Shown: positions 1 through 8,681, counted from the stretch's first letter. The stretch is 64,000 bases of DNA from Microbacterium sp. LWH13-1.2 (GCF_038397735.1 NZ_CP151635.1:3472001-3536000); one strand, 5' to 3'. Made by a program: numbers and translations. The notes: a model not told the origin generated them from the letters alone.

Positions 1-2
1 GC

Positions 3-284
3 ACACGCGATGCGCAGTTCCTCTACACGGCGCTCCGCGGCAGCAACACGATCGCGGCTCTGCGCGTGCGCGGGGGAGGCGAGAGCCTCGAGCCGATCGC
101 GCTCGCCGACTCGGGCGTCGACTGGCCTCGGCATCACCTCGTGCACCAGGGAAAGCTGCTCGTCGCCGGGCAGCGCTCCGACACCGTCGCGCTGATCGAC
201 CTCGACGAGCGCACGGGGGCTCCGCTCGGCATCCGTCACACCGCCCAGGCGCCGACGCCGACGCACTTCCTGCCCGTTCGCTGA
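3..284 (+). CDS. Lactonase-like beta-propeller protein, 3' end only
   Basis: Only the last 93 codons are present; the reading frame is open from the left edge and stops at 282-284. The fragment has two propeller-blade repeats of the YbhE/Pgl lactonase type: a GSNTIAALRV strand segment, then WPRHHLV followed by LLVAGQRSDTVALIDLD. Members of this family are seven-bladed cytoplasmic proteins, some of which hydrolyse 6-phosphogluconolactone; others have unknown substrates. The catalytic region lies outside the window, so the activity cannot be checked. The next gene starts 58 bases downstream behind its own regulated promoter, so the two are probably not co-transcribed. Family assignment is moderately sure, the exact substrate is not. 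Confidence 0.6.
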   Translation, partial: TRDAQFLYTALRGSNTIAALRVRGGGESLEPIALADSGVDWPRHHLVHQGKLLVAGQRSDTVALIDLDERTGAPLGIRHTAQAPTPTHFLPVR

Positions 285-304
285 CGCGCGCTCGCTGAGC
301 CTGC

Positions 305-335
305 TTGACCTCAACCTTTGTTGAGGTTCTACGGT
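305..335 (+). promoter_or_regulatory. MerR/SoxR-type promoter with SoxR box
   Basis: A perfect 20-bp dyad, ACCTCAAC-CTTT-GTTGAGGT (308-327), lies between a -35-like TTGACC (305-310) and a -10-like TACGGT (330-335), spacing 19 bp. The long spacer with the dyad inside it is the hallmark of MerR-family activation, and CCTCAA-N6-TTGAGG is the published SoxR box pattern. The -10 ends 7 bases before ATG 343, so the mRNA is probably leaderless. No SoxR gene lies in the window. Confidence 0.8.
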
Positions 336-342
336 CGTGCCT

Positions 343-1710
343 ATGACTATGGACACGGGCGCCACGCAGACCGAGAAGAACTCCGGCATCATGAGCGGCG
401 CGTACCTCTGGATCACCATCGGCGCCTGTGCGCTCGTGTTCCTCGGGGCATTCGAATCCCTCGCCGTCACGACCGTGATGCCGGCGGTGAGCACCGACCT
501 CGACGGAGAGCGTCTGTATGCGCTGGCGTTCGCCGGCCCGCTGGCCACGGGTGTCATCGGCATGGTCGTCGCCGGTAATTGGGCGGATCGCCGCGGACCG
601 GTGGCGCCGCTGTACGCCTCGGTCGCGCTGTTCGTCATCGGCCTTCTGGTCGCCGGATTCGCGCCGACCATGGAAGTGCTCGTCGCCGGACGCTTCGCTC
701 AGGGTCTCGGCAACGGCGGGCTCATGGTCGCGCTGTACGTGGTCGTCGCGCGCGTCTACCCGCGCTCACTGCACCCCGCGATCTTCGCCGGATTCGCCGC
801 CGCGTGGGTCGTGCCCTCGCTCGTCGGGCCGACGGTCGCCGGGGCCGTCACGGAACTGTGGAGCTGGCACTGGGTGTTCCTCGGCGTCGTCTTCCTGGTG
901 GTCCCCGCCCTGCTGATGGTGGTGCCCGCTCTCCGCGGGCTGTCAGGCGACGGCGACGTCACGATCCCGTGGGCGTTCGGCAGGCTCGGATGGTCGGTGC
1001 TCGCTGCGGTCGCCGTGCTCGGCCTCAACCTCGTCGGCGACATCCCCGGCGCCGGCCCCGCGCTCGCCGCTGCAGCCGTCGTCGTGGCGCTCATCGCGGT
1101 GCGCGCGCTGCTGCCTGCAGGAACCCTGCGCGCCCGACGAGGGCTGCCCTCGGTGCTGCTCGTGCGCGGACTCGCCGCCGCAGGGTTCTTCGGTGCTCAG
1201 GTGTACATCCCCTATCTGCTGACCGAGCGCTACGAGGTGTCGCCGACCATCGCGGGGCTCTCCCTCACCGGCGGTGCGCTCGCGTGGTCGGCCGCCGCGA
1301 CCGTGCAGGGGCGAATGGGGGTGCGGCTCTCCAGCGTCACTGCTGTGCGGATCGGCACGATCCTCGTCGTCGCGGGGGTCGTGCTCGCGCTCGCCGCAGC
1401 GGTGCTCACGGCGTCCGTCGTCGTCATCATCGTCGCGTGGATCGTCGCCGGTGCCGGCATGGGGCTGATGAGCCCGCGCACCAGCGCCCTGACCCTCGAG
1501 ATGTCGGCGCCTGAGAATCAGGGCTTCAACAGTGCGGCCATGACGGTCGCCGACTCTTTCGGAAGCGCACTCGCGCTCGCGATCACGGGGGTGCTGTTCA
1601 CCGGTCTCGCCGCGATCGGCGACCCGTTCGTCGCGGTGTTCGCGCTGGCCGGCGTCATCGCGTTCGCCGCAGCGGTGCTCGCTCCTCGGGTCACGCCGCG
1701 AGGCGTGTGA
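343..1710 (+). CDS. MFS transporter, probable drug or redox-metabolite exporter
   Basis: A 455-residue polytopic membrane protein of the major facilitator superfamily. After a short polar N-terminus the chain is almost entirely hydrophobic helices, and the loop after helix 2 carries NWADRRGP, a form of MFS motif A (GxxxDRxGR). The overall pattern fits the drug:proton antiporter (DHA) group. Possible starts are GTG 337, ATG 343 and ATG 349; ATG 343 is chosen because it sits at the expected transcription start of the SoxR-type promoter. SoxR control in actinobacteria is associated with redox-active compounds, so export of quinone- or phenazine-like molecules is a reasonable inference, not a demonstrated function. 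Confidence 0.85.
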   Translation: MTMDTGATQTEKNSGIMSGAYLWITIGACALVFLGAFESLAVTTVMPAVSTDLDGERLYALAFAGPLATGVIGMVVAGNWADRRGPVAPLYASVALFVIGLLVAGFAPTMEVLVAGRFAQGLGNGGLMVALYVVVARVYPRSLHPAIFAGFAAAWVVPSLVGPTVAGAVTELWSWHWVFLGVVFLVVPALLMVVPALRGLSGDGDVTIPWAFGRLGWSVLAAVAVLGLNLVGDIPGAGPALAAAAVVVALIAVRALLPAGTLRARRGLPSVLLVRGLAAAGFFGAQVYIPYLLTERYEVSPTIAGLSLTGGALAWSAAATVQGRMGVRLSSVTAVRIGTILVVAGVVLALAAAVLTASVVVIIVAWIVAGAGMGLMSPRTSALTLEMSAPENQGFNSAAMTVADSFGSALALAITGVLFTGLAAIGDPFVAVFALAGVIAFAAAVLAPRVTPRGV

Positions 1711-1718
1711 CGTCTGCC

Positions 1719-1804
1719 GTTCACTATTCAGCATGGAATCGAGCGGTTGAGGCGAAACCGGGTCGTTCCGGTCGGGTTCGGGGCGCTCGTGCTGAGTTGT
1801 GAAC
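1719..1804. repeat. 86-bp palindromic repeat, copy A (REP/MITE-like)
   Basis: Bounded by GTTCAC (1719) and GTGAAC (to 1804). The inner ends continue the symmetry: TATTCAGCATG on the left and GTGCTGAGTT on the right. A second element of exactly the same length and with the same termini lies at 36237-36322. It sits 8 bp after the MFS stop codon and could also act as a transcription barrier. No coding capacity. Confidence 0.65.
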
Positions 1805-1932
1805 CGGGCGGGGGCGAGAGTGGCCGGCGCCGGCGACGCGCCCGGCCCGCTCTTGCACAAGCTCCGGCGGAACACCACCCCGTGACTCGACGTTGGTCTT
1901 GAGGAAGACTGGGCGACGGAGAGGTGCACCCC

Positions 1933-3366
1933 ATGACTGCTGAGAAGACCGACGAATACGACCTGATCGTGCTGGGTGGTGGGCCGGTGGGCGAGAACGT
2001 CGCCGACCGCGCCGTGCAGGACGGACTGACCGCGATCATCGTGGAGAGCGAGCTGGTGGGCGGCGAGTGCTCGTACTGGGCCTGCATGCCGTCGAAGGCG
2101 CTGCTGCGCTCGGGTCAGGCTCTGCGGGCGGCGCAGAAGGTCAAGGGCGCTGCCGAGGCGGTGACCGGCACGCTCGACGTGCGGGCCGTGTTCGACCGCC
2201 GGGACTCGTTCACGAGCAACTGGTCGGATGACGGACAGGTGAAGTGGCTCGACTCGGCCGGCATCGACCTGGCCCGCGGCCATGGACGCCTGACAGGCGA
2301 GCGTGAAGTGACGGTGACGGATGCCGACGGCGGCACCCGCGTGCTGCGCGCCCGCCATGCGGTCGCGATCAGCACGGGGTCGGACGCAGTGATCCCGCCG
2401 ATCGAAGGTCTTCGCGAGTCGTCTCCCTGGACCAGCCGCGAGGCGACCAGCGCCGAGGAGCTGCCCGAGTCCCTCGCCGTGATCGGCGGCGGCGTCGTGG
2501 CGGTCGAGATGGCGACGGCGTACGCGGCTCTCGGCTCGACGGTGACGATCATCGCCCGCAGTGGTCTGCTCGGCGCGATGGAGCCCTTCGCGGGAGAGCG
2601 CGTCGCCGCCGGACTGAAGGAGCTCGGAGTGGATGTGCGCACCGACACAGGCACCACGCGCGTCACGCGCGGGGACGACGGAGTCGAGATCGTGCTCGAC
2701 GACGACTCGACGGTCACGGCGGCAGAGGTCCTCGTCGCCACCGGGCGTTCTCCCCGAAGCGGCGACATCGGCCTCGACGTCGTGGGCCTCGAGCCCGGGC
2801 GCTGGATCACCGTCGACGACACGCTGCGCGTCCCCGGATCCGACTGGCTCTACGCCGTCGGCGACGTCAACGGGCGCGTGCTCTTGACGCACCAGGGCAA
2901 GTACCAGGCGCGGGCGGCCGGAGACGTCATCGCAGCGCGTGCGCAGGGCAGGGACGTCGATGATGCTCCGTGGGGCAAGCATGTGGCGACTGCCGACAAG
3001 ACCGCGGCCCCCCAGGTCACCTTCTCGTTCCCCGAGGTCGCTTCGGTCGGGCAGACCGAAGCCGAGGCGCGCGAGGCCGGCCACGACGTCGCCGTGGTCG
3101 ATTACGACCTCGGCGGGGTGGCCGGCGCGAGCCTCTATGAGGACGGTTTCGAGGGCCAGGCCCGCATCGTGATCGACAAGGAGCGCGACGTCATCATCGG
3201 TGCGACCTTCGTCGGACCCGAGGTCGCGGAGCTGGTGCAGACGGCGACGGTCGCGATCGTCGGCGAGGTGCCGATCGCCCGACTCTGGCACGCGGTTCCG
3301 GCGTACCCGACGATCAGCGAGGTCTGGCTGCGGCTGCTGGAGGGCTACGGGCGGGATTCTGCGTGA
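1933..3366 (+). CDS. FAD-dependent pyridine nucleotide-disulfide oxidoreductase (MerA/Lpd-like)
   Basis: A 477-residue class I flavoprotein disulfide reductase. Visible in order: FAD-binding GGGPVGENVADRA near the N-terminus; the redox-active cysteine pair in ECSYWACMPSKALL (C-x4-C); a second Rossmann motif VIGGGVVAVEMA for NAD(P)H; the GD box LYAVGDVNG; and a C-terminal dimerisation domain. The usual catalytic His of HPTxxE is replaced by Tyr (YPTISE), as in mercuric reductases, and there is no N-terminal heavy-metal domain. The reductant is NAD(P)H; the disulfide or metal substrate is unknown. ATG 1933 is chosen over GTG 1924 because GGAGAGG ends 8 bases before it. Probably cytosolic and monocistronic. 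Confidence 0.85.
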   Translation: MTAEKTDEYDLIVLGGGPVGENVADRAVQDGLTAIIVESELVGGECSYWACMPSKALLRSGQALRAAQKVKGAAEAVTGTLDVRAVFDRRDSFTSNWSDDGQVKWLDSAGIDLARGHGRLTGEREVTVTDADGGTRVLRARHAVAISTGSDAVIPPIEGLRESSPWTSREATSAEELPESLAVIGGGVVAVEMATAYAALGSTVTIIARSGLLGAMEPFAGERVAAGLKELGVDVRTDTGTTRVTRGDDGVEIVLDDDSTVTAAEVLVATGRSPRSGDIGLDVVGLEPGRWITVDDTLRVPGSDWLYAVGDVNGRVLLTHQGKYQARAAGDVIAARAQGRDVDDAPWGKHVATADKTAAPQVTFSFPEVASVGQTEAEAREAGHDVAVVDYDLGGVAGASLYEDGFEGQARIVIDKERDVIIGATFVGPEVAELVQTATVAIVGEVPIARLWHAVPAYPTISEVWLRLLEGYGRDSA

Positions 3367-3537
3367 TCTCCCGAACCATCCGTCGCCGCGTCCGCTCCGA
3401 ACAGAGGGAGAGGCATCGGGTGCGATCGGCGTGCCCGGAGCACGATTGTTTCTCATATTGACGTGGCCGAGCGCAAGCCCGGGACGGATGTCTCACACGT
3501 CTTATACGCTCGAACCCACATCCGAGGAGGCAGGACC

Positions 3538-3840
3538 ATGAAGGCTGTACTCGCAGGAACCGTCATCGCCGAAGCCGACGAGAGCGATCTCGCGCGCATC
3601 GAGGGCAACTGGTACTTCCCGCCCGCATCGATCACGGAGGGCGCGCTCGTCGAGAGCCCGACCCCGTACACGTGCCCCTGGAAGGGCGCTGCTCAGTACT
3701 ACTCGGTGCAGGTCGGAGACGAACTGCACACCGACTACGCCTGGTCGTACCCGACCCCGTTCCCGAGCGCGTTCGACCGCGTCGGCAAGGACTTCTCGGG
3801 CTTCGTGGCGTTCGACCCGCGGGTCGAAGTCTCGGCATGA
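3538..3840 (+). CDS. DUF427 domain protein
   Basis: A 100-residue cytosolic protein of the DUF427 (NTP_transf_9) family. The family core is visible: an N-terminal strand with VIAEADESD, then NWYFPPASI, the conserved TPYTCPWKGAAQYYSV segment, and a C-terminal FDRVGKDFSGFVAFDP. Family members are common in actinobacteria and have no settled biochemical role. The start is fixed by GAGGAGG about 8 bases before ATG 3538. It stands alone, 170 bp after the flavoprotein and 64 bp before an unrelated transporter operon. The family call is secure; no function is claimed. Confidence 0.85.
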   Translation: MKAVLAGTVIAEADESDLARIEGNWYFPPASITEGALVESPTPYTCPWKGAAQYYSVQVGDELHTDYAWSYPTPFPSAFDRVGKDFSGFVAFDPRVEVSA

Positions 3841-3904
3841 CCTCTGTATGCCGCAGCCGGGGCGCTGATGCCCGTCTCGTCGATCGATCGACCGGAGAGT
3901 AATC

Positions 3905-4792
3905 ATGATCGAGTTCCGCAACGTCACCAAGCAGTTCCCCGACGGCACGACAGCCGTGAAGGACTTCAGCCTCGTGTTGCCGTCCCGCAAGACGACGGTC
4001 TTCGTCGGTTCGTCCGGCTGCGGCAAGACCACTCTTCTGCGGATGATCAACCGCATGGTCGAACCGACCTCGGGCGAGGTCGAGATCGACGGCGAGAGCG
4101 TTCTGGGCGGTGACCCGGTCGCCCTGCGTCGCCGCATCGGCTACGTGATGCAGAACTCGGGTCTCATGCCGCATTTCACCGTGATCGACAACGTGGCCAC
4201 GGTACTGCGGCTGACCGGTGTGAAGAAGGGCCCTGCCCATGAGCGAGCGCGCGAGCTGCTGAAGACGGTGGGCCTCGACCAGTCGCTGGCCGAGCGGTAT
4301 CCGAGCCAGCTCTCGGGCGGTCAGCAGCAGCGCGTGGGTGTGGCCCGCGGACTCGCAGCGGATCCGAACATCCTGCTGATGGACGAGCCGTTCGGCGCCG
4401 TCGACCCGATCGTGCGCGCCGACCTGCAGCAGGAGACACTGCGTCTGCAGCACGAGCTCGACAAGACGGTCGTGTTCGTCACGCACGACATCGACGAGGC
4501 CTTCCTGCTCGGAGACCAGGTCGTGATCCTCGACAAGGGCGCTCGTATCGTGCAGGTGGGCAGCCCGAGCGAGATCATCGAGAACCCGGCAGACGACTTC
4601 GTCGCCTCCTTCATCGGCGCCGACCGCGGTCGGCGCGCTCTGCACCTCAAAGAGACCCCGCACGGCACCGTGGTGGTCGACTCCGAGGGTCGCACCCAGG
4701 GTGCGATCGTGGCCGATGCCGAGAAGGCCGACGGCCCGCTCGCAGGACCGGATGCCGCCGCCCTCGGCGCCGTCCAGGGCGGCCTCACATGA
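3905..4792 (+). CDS. Osmoprotectant ABC transporter ATP-binding protein (OpuCA-like)
   Basis: A 295-residue ABC ATPase that powers import of quaternary amines such as glycine betaine, choline or carnitine. Walker A GSSGCGKTT is at residues 35-43, signature LSGGQQQR at 136-143, Walker B ILLMDEP at 156-162 and the switch His in FVTHD at about 194. The C-terminal 50 residues are too short for the tandem CBS domains found in many OpuA and ProV ATPases, unlike the second importer at 37.2 kb. It is the first gene of a tight four-gene operon: its stop overlaps the next start by 4 bp. No obvious operator precedes it. The substrate is inferred from the permease and binding-protein types. Confidence 0.9.
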   Translation: MIEFRNVTKQFPDGTTAVKDFSLVLPSRKTTVFVGSSGCGKTTLLRMINRMVEPTSGEVEIDGESVLGGDPVALRRRIGYVMQNSGLMPHFTVIDNVATVLRLTGVKKGPAHERARELLKTVGLDQSLAERYPSQLSGGQQQRVGVARGLAADPNILLMDEPFGAVDPIVRADLQQETLRLQHELDKTVVFVTHDIDEAFLLGDQVVILDKGARIVQVGSPSEIIENPADDFVASFIGADRGRRALHLKETPHGTVVVDSEGRTQGAIVADAEKADGPLAGPDAAALGAVQGGLT

Positions 4793-5469
4793 ACTGGGTC
4801 GTCAACAACCTCGGGCTCATCCTCGAGTTGACGGTGGTGCACCTGAGGCAGAGCATCATCCCGATCGTGCTGGGCTTCGTGCTGTCGCTGCCGCTCGGCT
4901 GGGTCGCGTGGCGCTTCCGCCTGGTGCGCGGTCCGATCATCGTGCTCACAGGACTGCTGTACACGATCCCGTCGTTGGCTCTGTTGATCCTGCTGCCCTC
5001 GGTGGTGGGTTACTCGGCCCGCACCGAACCCAACCTCATCATCGCGCTCACGATCTACGCGATCGCGATCCTCGTGCGCGGCGTCTCCGACGGTCTCGAC
5101 TCGGTCGACGACGACATCCGTCAAGCAGCCACGGCGACCGGGTTCGGTCCGCTGCGCCGCTTCTGGGCGGTGGAGTTCCCGCTTGCGGGGCCCGTGATCC
5201 TGGCGAGCCTGAGGGTGACGGCGGTGAGCACGATCTCGCTGGCCACCGTCGGCATCCTGATCGGCATCACCAACCTCGGCTATCTCTTCACCAACGGCCT
5301 CGACCGTCGCATCATCGCCGAGGTCTTCGCGGGAGTCATCGCGGTCGTCGTGATCGCGCTGGTGATCGATCTGCTTCTGCTGCTGCTCGGACGGGCCCTG
5401 ATGCCGTGGACGCGCGCCGCGACCAAGAAGAGTGCCGTGCGTGCCGTCGCCGTGGGAGCTCTCGCATGA
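4789..5469 (+). CDS. Osmoprotectant ABC transporter permease (OpuCB-like)
   Basis: A 226-residue inner-membrane permease with about six hydrophobic helices, of the BPD_transp_1 fold. The coupling-loop region reads DDDIRQAATATGFGPLRRFWAVEFP, which contains the EAA-type motif that docks on the ATPase. It overlaps the ATPase stop and the second permease start by 4 bp each (ATGA), so the operon is translationally coupled. Having two separate permeases plus a detached binding protein is the OpuC/OsmVWXY layout rather than the ProU layout. The two permeases together form the channel. Confidence 0.9.
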   Translation: MNWVVNNLGLILELTVVHLRQSIIPIVLGFVLSLPLGWVAWRFRLVRGPIIVLTGLLYTIPSLALLILLPSVVGYSARTEPNLIIALTIYAIAILVRGVSDGLDSVDDDIRQAATATGFGPLRRFWAVEFPLAGPVILASLRVTAVSTISLATVGILIGITNLGYLFTNGLDRRIIAEVFAGVIAVVVIALVIDLLLLLLGRALMPWTRAATKKSAVRAVAVGALA

Positions 5470-6233
5470 ACCTCTTCGCCGAGGCCTTCGCCTGGATCTT
5501 CGCTCCCGCCCAGTGGACGGGCAACTACGCGCTCCCCAAGCTGCTCGGCGAGCATCTGACGCTGACCGCGATCTCGGTGCTCATCGCCGCGGTGATCGCC
5601 GTCCCCATCGGGTGGCTCATCGGTCATACCGGCAAGGGCCGTGAGATCGCGGTGGCTGTGTCCGGCGCTGCCCGCGCCATCCCGGCGTTCGGTCTCATGA
5701 TCCTCCTGGTGCTCCTGCTCGGGGTGCTGCGCATCCCAGAGGCGGCCATCACGACCTTCGTCCTGCTCGCGATCCCGTCGCTCCTCGCAGGTGCGTACAC
5801 GGGGCTGGAGGCCATCGATCGCCGCGTGATCGACTCCGCGAAGGCCATGGGCATGACGGGCTGGCAGATCTTCTGGAAGGTCGAGGTGCCGCTGGGCCTG
5901 CCGTTGCTGGTGGGCGGCATCCGCTCGGCACTGCTGCAGGTCATCGCGACCGTCACGATCGCCGCCTACGTGGGTCTCGGCGGTCTCGGCTATCCGATCA
6001 TCCAGGGCATCCCGCTTCAGCGTTTCGACCAGGTCCTCGCGGGCGCCATCCTCGTCGCGGTCCTGGCGCTGATCGTCGATCTGCTGCTGGCGTCGGCCCA
6101 GCACCTCGCCGTGCCGGCCGGTCTGCGAACGGGCGGGGGCCGTTCTCGTCGTTCGCGTGCTCTCACACCCGCGGCCGAGCCGTCGACCTCCGCCGCGTCG
6201 GAGTCTCCCGCCGCAGAGCCGGCGACCGCCTGA
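5466..6233 (+). CDS. Osmoprotectant ABC transporter permease (OpuCD-like)
   Basis: A 255-residue second permease subunit of the same importer, with about six transmembrane helices. The EAA-type loop is AKAMGMTGWQIFWKVEVPLGLP, shown here in parts as AKAMGMTGWQIF and WKVEVPLG. The start ATG 5466 overlaps the first permease stop. The last 40 residues are a non-membrane Ala/Ser/Pro/Glu-rich tail (TPAAEPSTSAASESPAAEP), which is unusual for the family and probably disordered in the cytoplasm. A 50-bp gap with GAAGAGGAAAG separates it from the binding-protein gene, so that gene has its own ribosome binding site within the operon. Confidence 0.9.
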   Translation: MNLFAEAFAWIFAPAQWTGNYALPKLLGEHLTLTAISVLIAAVIAVPIGWLIGHTGKGREIAVAVSGAARAIPAFGLMILLVLLLGVLRIPEAAITTFVLLAIPSLLAGAYTGLEAIDRRVIDSAKAMGMTGWQIFWKVEVPLGLPLLVGGIRSALLQVIATVTIAAYVGLGGLGYPIIQGIPLQRFDQVLAGAILVAVLALIVDLLLASAQHLAVPAGLRTGGGRSRRSRALTPAAEPSTSAASESPAAEPATA

Positions 6234-6283
6234 CCTTTCACCACAGCATCCATATCGCAGTCCCCCAGAGAAGAGGAAAGTCC

Positions 6284-7207
6284 ATGTTCACAGCACGAGG
6301 AAAGCGCTCCGCCGCCGTCATCGGTCTCGTCGCGGCCGCGGCGCTCACCCTGTCCGCCTGCGGATCGAGTGATTCGCTCGGAGAGTCGGGCGACTCGGGC
6401 GAGAGCTCGGGTGGCGGTGACGCCATCGTCGTCGGCTCGCAGGCCTACTACTCCAACGAGATCATCGCCGAGATCTACGCTCAGGCGCTCGAGGCTGCCG
6501 ACTTCACGGTCGATCGCCAGTTCAGCATCGGTCAGCGCGATGCCTACATGCCCGACGTCGAGTCCGGCGACATCGATGTCTTCCCCGAGTACACGGGCAG
6601 CCTGCTCGAGTACATCTCGGAGGACGAAGTCGACGTCACCAGCCCCGACGACGTGTATGCAGCCCTGCAGGACGCACTGCCCGAGAGCCTCACGGCGCTC
6701 GACTTCGCCGAGGCGTCGGACCAGGACTCCTACACGGTGCTCAAGAGCTTCGCCGAGGAGAATGACCTGAAGACCATCGGAGACCTCTCGAAGGTCACCT
6801 CGCAGGTCACGATCGGCGCGGCGCCCGAGTTCGAGCAGCGCCCGTACAGCCCGGCCGCGGCCAAGGAGGTCTACGGCGTCGACCTGGCGTTCTCGGCCAC
6901 CGGCCCCACGACCCTCGAGTCGCTGCTCGCCGGCGAGATCCAGGTCGCGGACATCTACACGGCGGACCCCGCATTCGAGACCGAGGACATCGTCGCTCTC
7001 GAAGACCCCGAGAACCTGATCATCTCGTCGAACGTCGTGCCGATCGTCTCGAGTGACATCGCGGACGACGTGTCCGACGTGCTCAACGCCATCAGCGCGA
7101 AGCTGACCGCAGAGGAGCTCGTCTCGCTGAACGTCCTGAGCACGGTCGACCAGCAGTCGTCGGCCGACATCGCCAAGAAGTGGCTCGAGGACAACGACCT
7201 CGTCTGA
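6284..7207 (+). CDS. Osmoprotectant-binding lipoprotein (OpuCC/ProX-type)
   Basis: A 307-residue secreted solute-binding lipoprotein. Signal peptide with Arg/Lys-rich start, hydrophobic core and lipobox LSAC (Cys at about 26), then a Ser/Gly/Glu-rich linker of about 20 residues, then the binding domain from VVGSQAYYSNEIIAEIYAQ onward. The segment DIDVFPEYTGSLLEY is typical of the OpuCC/OsmX group, where an aromatic cage holds trimethylammonium ligands. It is last in the operon and followed by a strong hairpin. Glycine betaine, choline, carnitine or proline betaine are all possible ligands; the sequence alone does not decide between them. Confidence 0.9.
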   Translation: MFTARGKRSAAVIGLVAAAALTLSACGSSDSLGESGDSGESSGGGDAIVVGSQAYYSNEIIAEIYAQALEAADFTVDRQFSIGQRDAYMPDVESGDIDVFPEYTGSLLEYISEDEVDVTSPDDVYAALQDALPESLTALDFAEASDQDSYTVLKSFAEENDLKTIGDLSKVTSQVTIGAAPEFEQRPYSPAAAKEVYGVDLAFSATGPTTLESLLAGEIQVADIYTADPAFETEDIVALEDPENLIISSNVVPIVSSDIADDVSDVLNAISAKLTAEELVSLNVLSTVDQQSSADIAKKWLEDNDLV

Positions 7208-7225
7208 TCACGAGCGGTTCTCATG

Positions 7226-7261
7226 AGAAGTGCCCGGGCCCTCAGGGGTCCGGGCACTTCT
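7226..7261. terminator. Hairpin terminator between convergent genes
   Basis: Stem AGAAGTGCCCGG paired with CCGGGCACTTCT, 12 bp perfect, loop 12 nt with further pairing. It lies between the stop of the binding-protein gene (7207) and that of the convergent AI-2E family gene (7299), so it can end transcription from both sides. There is no long U tract, as is common in high-GC actinobacteria. Confidence 0.8.
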
Positions 7262-7298
7262 GCGTGCGAGGTGCGAGTCTCGCTCGCGCCGAGTGGGG

Positions 7299-8588
7299 CT
7301 AGACCCGGGCATCCTGCCGGGGGATCAGCACCTGTTTGATGATGATGAGGATGGATGCCGCGACCGGCACTGCGACGAGCGCACCGAGCAGGCCGAGCAG
7401 GGTGCCGCCGGCGAGGGCACCGATCACGACGAGGGCTCCGGGGACGGCGACGGCCTTGTTCATGACTCGTGGAGTGATGACGTACGCCTCGATCTGCATG
7501 TAGACGACATAGATGAGGGCGAACACGAGAGCCGCGACGGGGTCGCTGAAGAGCGCGAGTCCGCTGCCGATGATCCAGAAGATCACCGATCCGACGAGGG
7601 GGATCAGGGTGATGCAGAACGCGACGGTCGCCATGAGCGGAGGGAACGGCAGGCCGAGGAAGAGATACAGCAGGAACGTGAGCACAGCGTTGCAGAACGC
7701 GAGCACGACCATCCCCATGACGTAGGCGCCGACCGAGTCGGTGATCTGGTCGGTGATGTCGCTCGCGCGAGCGCGGTCACGGGCAGGAGCGAGGCGCAGC
7801 ATCCCCGCCTTGATCGAGGGCAGAGTCGCGACGAAGTAGAGCGTGAGCACGAGCACCACGATGATTCCCGAGATGGCGCTGGCGATCGAGGCTCCGACCT
7901 GCAGCGCTCCTCCGCCGATCGCGGCGATGTTGCCCGGGTCGGTGAGGAAGTTCTGCACGTCGGTGACCAGGGATTCGAACTGGTCGCCGAACTGATCCTC
8001 GAGGGTCGCGTAGATATCGCTCCGCATGAACTCCTGGATCATGCCGGGCACCGAGCGGATGAAGCTCGCGATCTGCTCGATCACGACGGGCAGCACCATC
8101 CAGATCACGAGGCCTGCGACGACGATGAGTCCGAGGATCGCGACGACCACGGAGAGAGCGCGCGACAGACCGCGTCGCTCGAGGAATCGCACGGTGGGGT
8201 CGAGTCCCAGGGCGGCGAACAGGGCGAGCGCGATGTAGATGAGCACGGTCGACAGGTTCGCCACGGCGAGGCCGAGAACGATGGCGGCGAGGCCGCCCAG
8301 CGTCACCAGGAACCCGAAGACGAAGGGGCGATCGATGCGGGTCCAGAACGATCGGCTCGGCGTCATCGGCTCGACGACCCCCGTGCGAGGAGGGTGAGAA
8401 TCGGACCGGGTGCGGGAAGCGGTCGTCACAGCAGTGGGGTGCTCGGATGCGGCGACCGCGGACGTGCCGGACGAGCCCTCGGTTCCGGCGGATGAGACGG
8501 GGGCCGAGTCCGGATGATCGGCCCCCGGGGACGGCTCGGATGCGTCGGCGGACGCGCTCGGCGACGGTTCCTGCTCTTCTCGGCTCAT
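7299..8588 (-). CDS. AI-2E family transporter (UPF0118)
   Basis: A 429-residue membrane protein. The first 90 residues are polar and low-complexity (Ser, Pro, Asp, Glu, Thr), cytoplasmic by charge; then eight or so transmembrane helices follow, beginning at FVFGFLVTLGGLAAIVLG. The C-terminal half contains the family core with LPFPPLMATVAFCITLIPLVG and the conserved glycine-rich last helices. The family was named for AI-2 export (TqsA) but includes Na+/H+ antiporters and many members of unknown role. ATG 8588 is chosen because the first clear polar extension starts there and it is divergent from the chorismate mutase promoter region. Substrate unknown. Confidence 0.85.
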   Translation of the reverse strand: MSREEQEPSPSASADASEPSPGADHPDSAPVSSAGTEGSSGTSAVAASEHPTAVTTASRTRSDSHPPRTGVVEPMTPSRSFWTRIDRPFVFGFLVTLGGLAAIVLGLAVANLSTVLIYIALALFAALGLDPTVRFLERRGLSRALSVVVAILGLIVVAGLVIWMVLPVVIEQIASFIRSVPGMIQEFMRSDIYATLEDQFGDQFESLVTDVQNFLTDPGNIAAIGGGALQVGASIASAISGIIVVLVLTLYFVATLPSIKAGMLRLAPARDRARASDITDQITDSVGAYVMGMVVLAFCNAVLTFLLYLFLGLPFPPLMATVAFCITLIPLVGSVIFWIIGSGLALFSDPVAALVFALIYVVYMQIEAYVITPRVMNKAVAVPGALVVIGALAGGTLLGLLGALVAVPVAASILIIIKQVLIPRQDARV

Positions 8589-8681
8589 GTGCTCACGATA
8601 GCGTTCGACCGAGTGTCGCCCCACGACCATCCCCGTGCGGGGTGGGGTCGTCCTGCCGCGTGTTTCCGTAGAGTAGGGGGC

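Noticed and set aside
943..3456. Very long antisense reading frame (837 codons) opposite the MFS and flavoprotein genes
   Set aside because: It is Arg/His/Asp-rich low-complexity, has no domain pattern and exactly mirrors GC-rich codons of two well-supported genes on the other strand.
7230..8495. Rightward 421-codon frame opposite the AI-2E family gene
   Set aside because: Composition is Asp/Glu/His/Arg-rich and repetitive, as expected for an antisense shadow of a membrane protein gene.
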